A DNA stretch of 6,199 bases from NCBI GenBank assembly GCA_045612065.1, contig JAZKYH010000007.1:1-6199 (forward strand). The letters run 5' to 3'. Positions within the stretch are counted from its first letter, which is position 1. The number at the start of each line of letters is the position of its first letter. Made by a program: the position numbers and the translations under genes. This DNA is from UBA1189 sp045612065 (GTDB lineage: Bacteria; Bacteroidota; Bacteroidia; Bacteroidales; Bacteroidaceae). The notes under the pieces are model-generated. The model worked only from the letters and a program-made list of their open reading frames with translations. It ran no database searches and had not been told where the DNA came from. Positions 6,063 through 6,199 of this stretch are shown here, one piece after another.

Positions 6063-6096
6063 AACAAGCCCCGCAACGCGGATGTTGCAGGGCTTG
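6055..6096 (-). terminator. Intrinsic terminator after the DUF4295 gene
   Basis: On the minus strand the arms at 6096-6084 and 6077-6065 (CAAGCCCTGCAAC and GTTGCGGGGCTTG) form a 13-bp stem with one G:T pair and a 6-nt loop (ATCCGC). The tail TTGTTTATTTT follows. It starts 21 bp after the DUF4295 stop codon. The stem ends only 27 nt before the start codon of the 192-aa gene on the same strand. Confidence 0.85.
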
Positions 6097-6117
6097 CCTA
6101 TTGTCGTGTAATATAAA

Positions 6118-6199
6118 TTACTTCTTGAGGAACTCCTGTACCTTCTCAGAAGGAACCATCTGCTCATCGAAGATGTAAGCACCGGTCTTAGGAGACTTT
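6118..6199 (-). CDS. DUF4295 family protein, C-terminal end (partial)
   Basis: The last 26 codons and the TAA (6118-6120) of a minus-strand gene lie at the window edge; the start is outside. The visible residues begin KSPKTGAYIFDE, continue to QMVPSEKVQ and end EFLKK. This matches my memory of the C-terminus of DUF4295, a basic protein of about 50 aa found in Bacteroidetes and usually encoded with rpmB (bL28) and rpmG (bL33). I recall, without being able to check, that this family was assigned as a ribosomal protein, bL38, in a Flavobacterium ribosome structure. In many relatives ftsY follows this gene; here a terminator and an unrelated gene follow instead. The fragment is short, so the family call rests on motif memory and on the terminator that closes the frame. 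Confidence 0.75.
   Translation of the reverse strand, partial: KSPKTGAYIFDEQMVPSEKVQEFLKK

Noticed and set aside
6038..6076. Longer start (13 extra residues, MRGLLFIFNS...) for the 192-aa protein
   Set aside because: The extension would be coded by the terminator's descending arm and its T-rich tail; the ATG at 6037 has a better A-rich context.

Overview
The window looks like a chromosomal housekeeping segment from a member of the Bacteroidales, probably Bacteroides- or Prevotella-like. The evidence is: the wording of Ffh and FolD (for example the DVGTTR and VGHDGGSETY stretches in FolD, which I recall as typical of Bacteroides-group enzymes); a C-terminal fragment of the Bacteroidetes-specific DUF4295 family; A-rich start contexts without Shine-Dalgarno for most genes; promoter candidates of the Bacteroidetes TTTG / TAnnTTTG type; and AT-rich intergenic DNA against more GC-rich genes. 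The genus call is an inference from memory, not a search result.

Layout: a promoter candidate (117-148) precedes a large cytosolic TPR protein that starts with GTG (181-2385, +) and ends at a strong intrinsic terminator (2453-2495). A 756-bp gap without a credible gene (2386-3141) follows. It holds the terminator, a 168-bp unit bounded by 34-bp imperfect inverted repeats (2527-2694), a degenerate array with an exact 22-bp period (2767-2854), and an 11/22-bp periodic TTTTCACT motif next to the ffh promoter candidate. Next come ffh (3142-4467, +) and folD (4477-5358, +), separated by 9 bp and very probably one transcript, closed by a perfect-palindrome terminator (5381-5410). On the opposite strand, converging on folD, lie an uncharacterised 192-aa protein (5459-6037, -) and the last 26 codons of a DUF4295 ribosome-associated protein (6118-6199, -, cut by the window edge). 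An intrinsic terminator sits between these two.

Functionally, Ffh is the GTPase of the signal recognition particle, which targets nascent membrane and secreted proteins. FolD makes one-carbon folates for purine, formyl-Met and amino-acid synthesis. The DUF4295 fragment belongs to the translation apparatus. The shared theme is translation and protein export plus basic metabolism. I see no defence island, CRISPR array, transposase, tRNA, rRNA or biosynthetic cluster, and no convincing new biological system. The points most worth a second look are the MITE-like inverted-repeat unit, the 22-bp periodic array, the complete but very close Shine-Dalgarno in front of folD in a lineage that rarely uses it, the duplicated terminator arm behind the TPR gene, and the terminator lying just upstream of the 192-aa gene.
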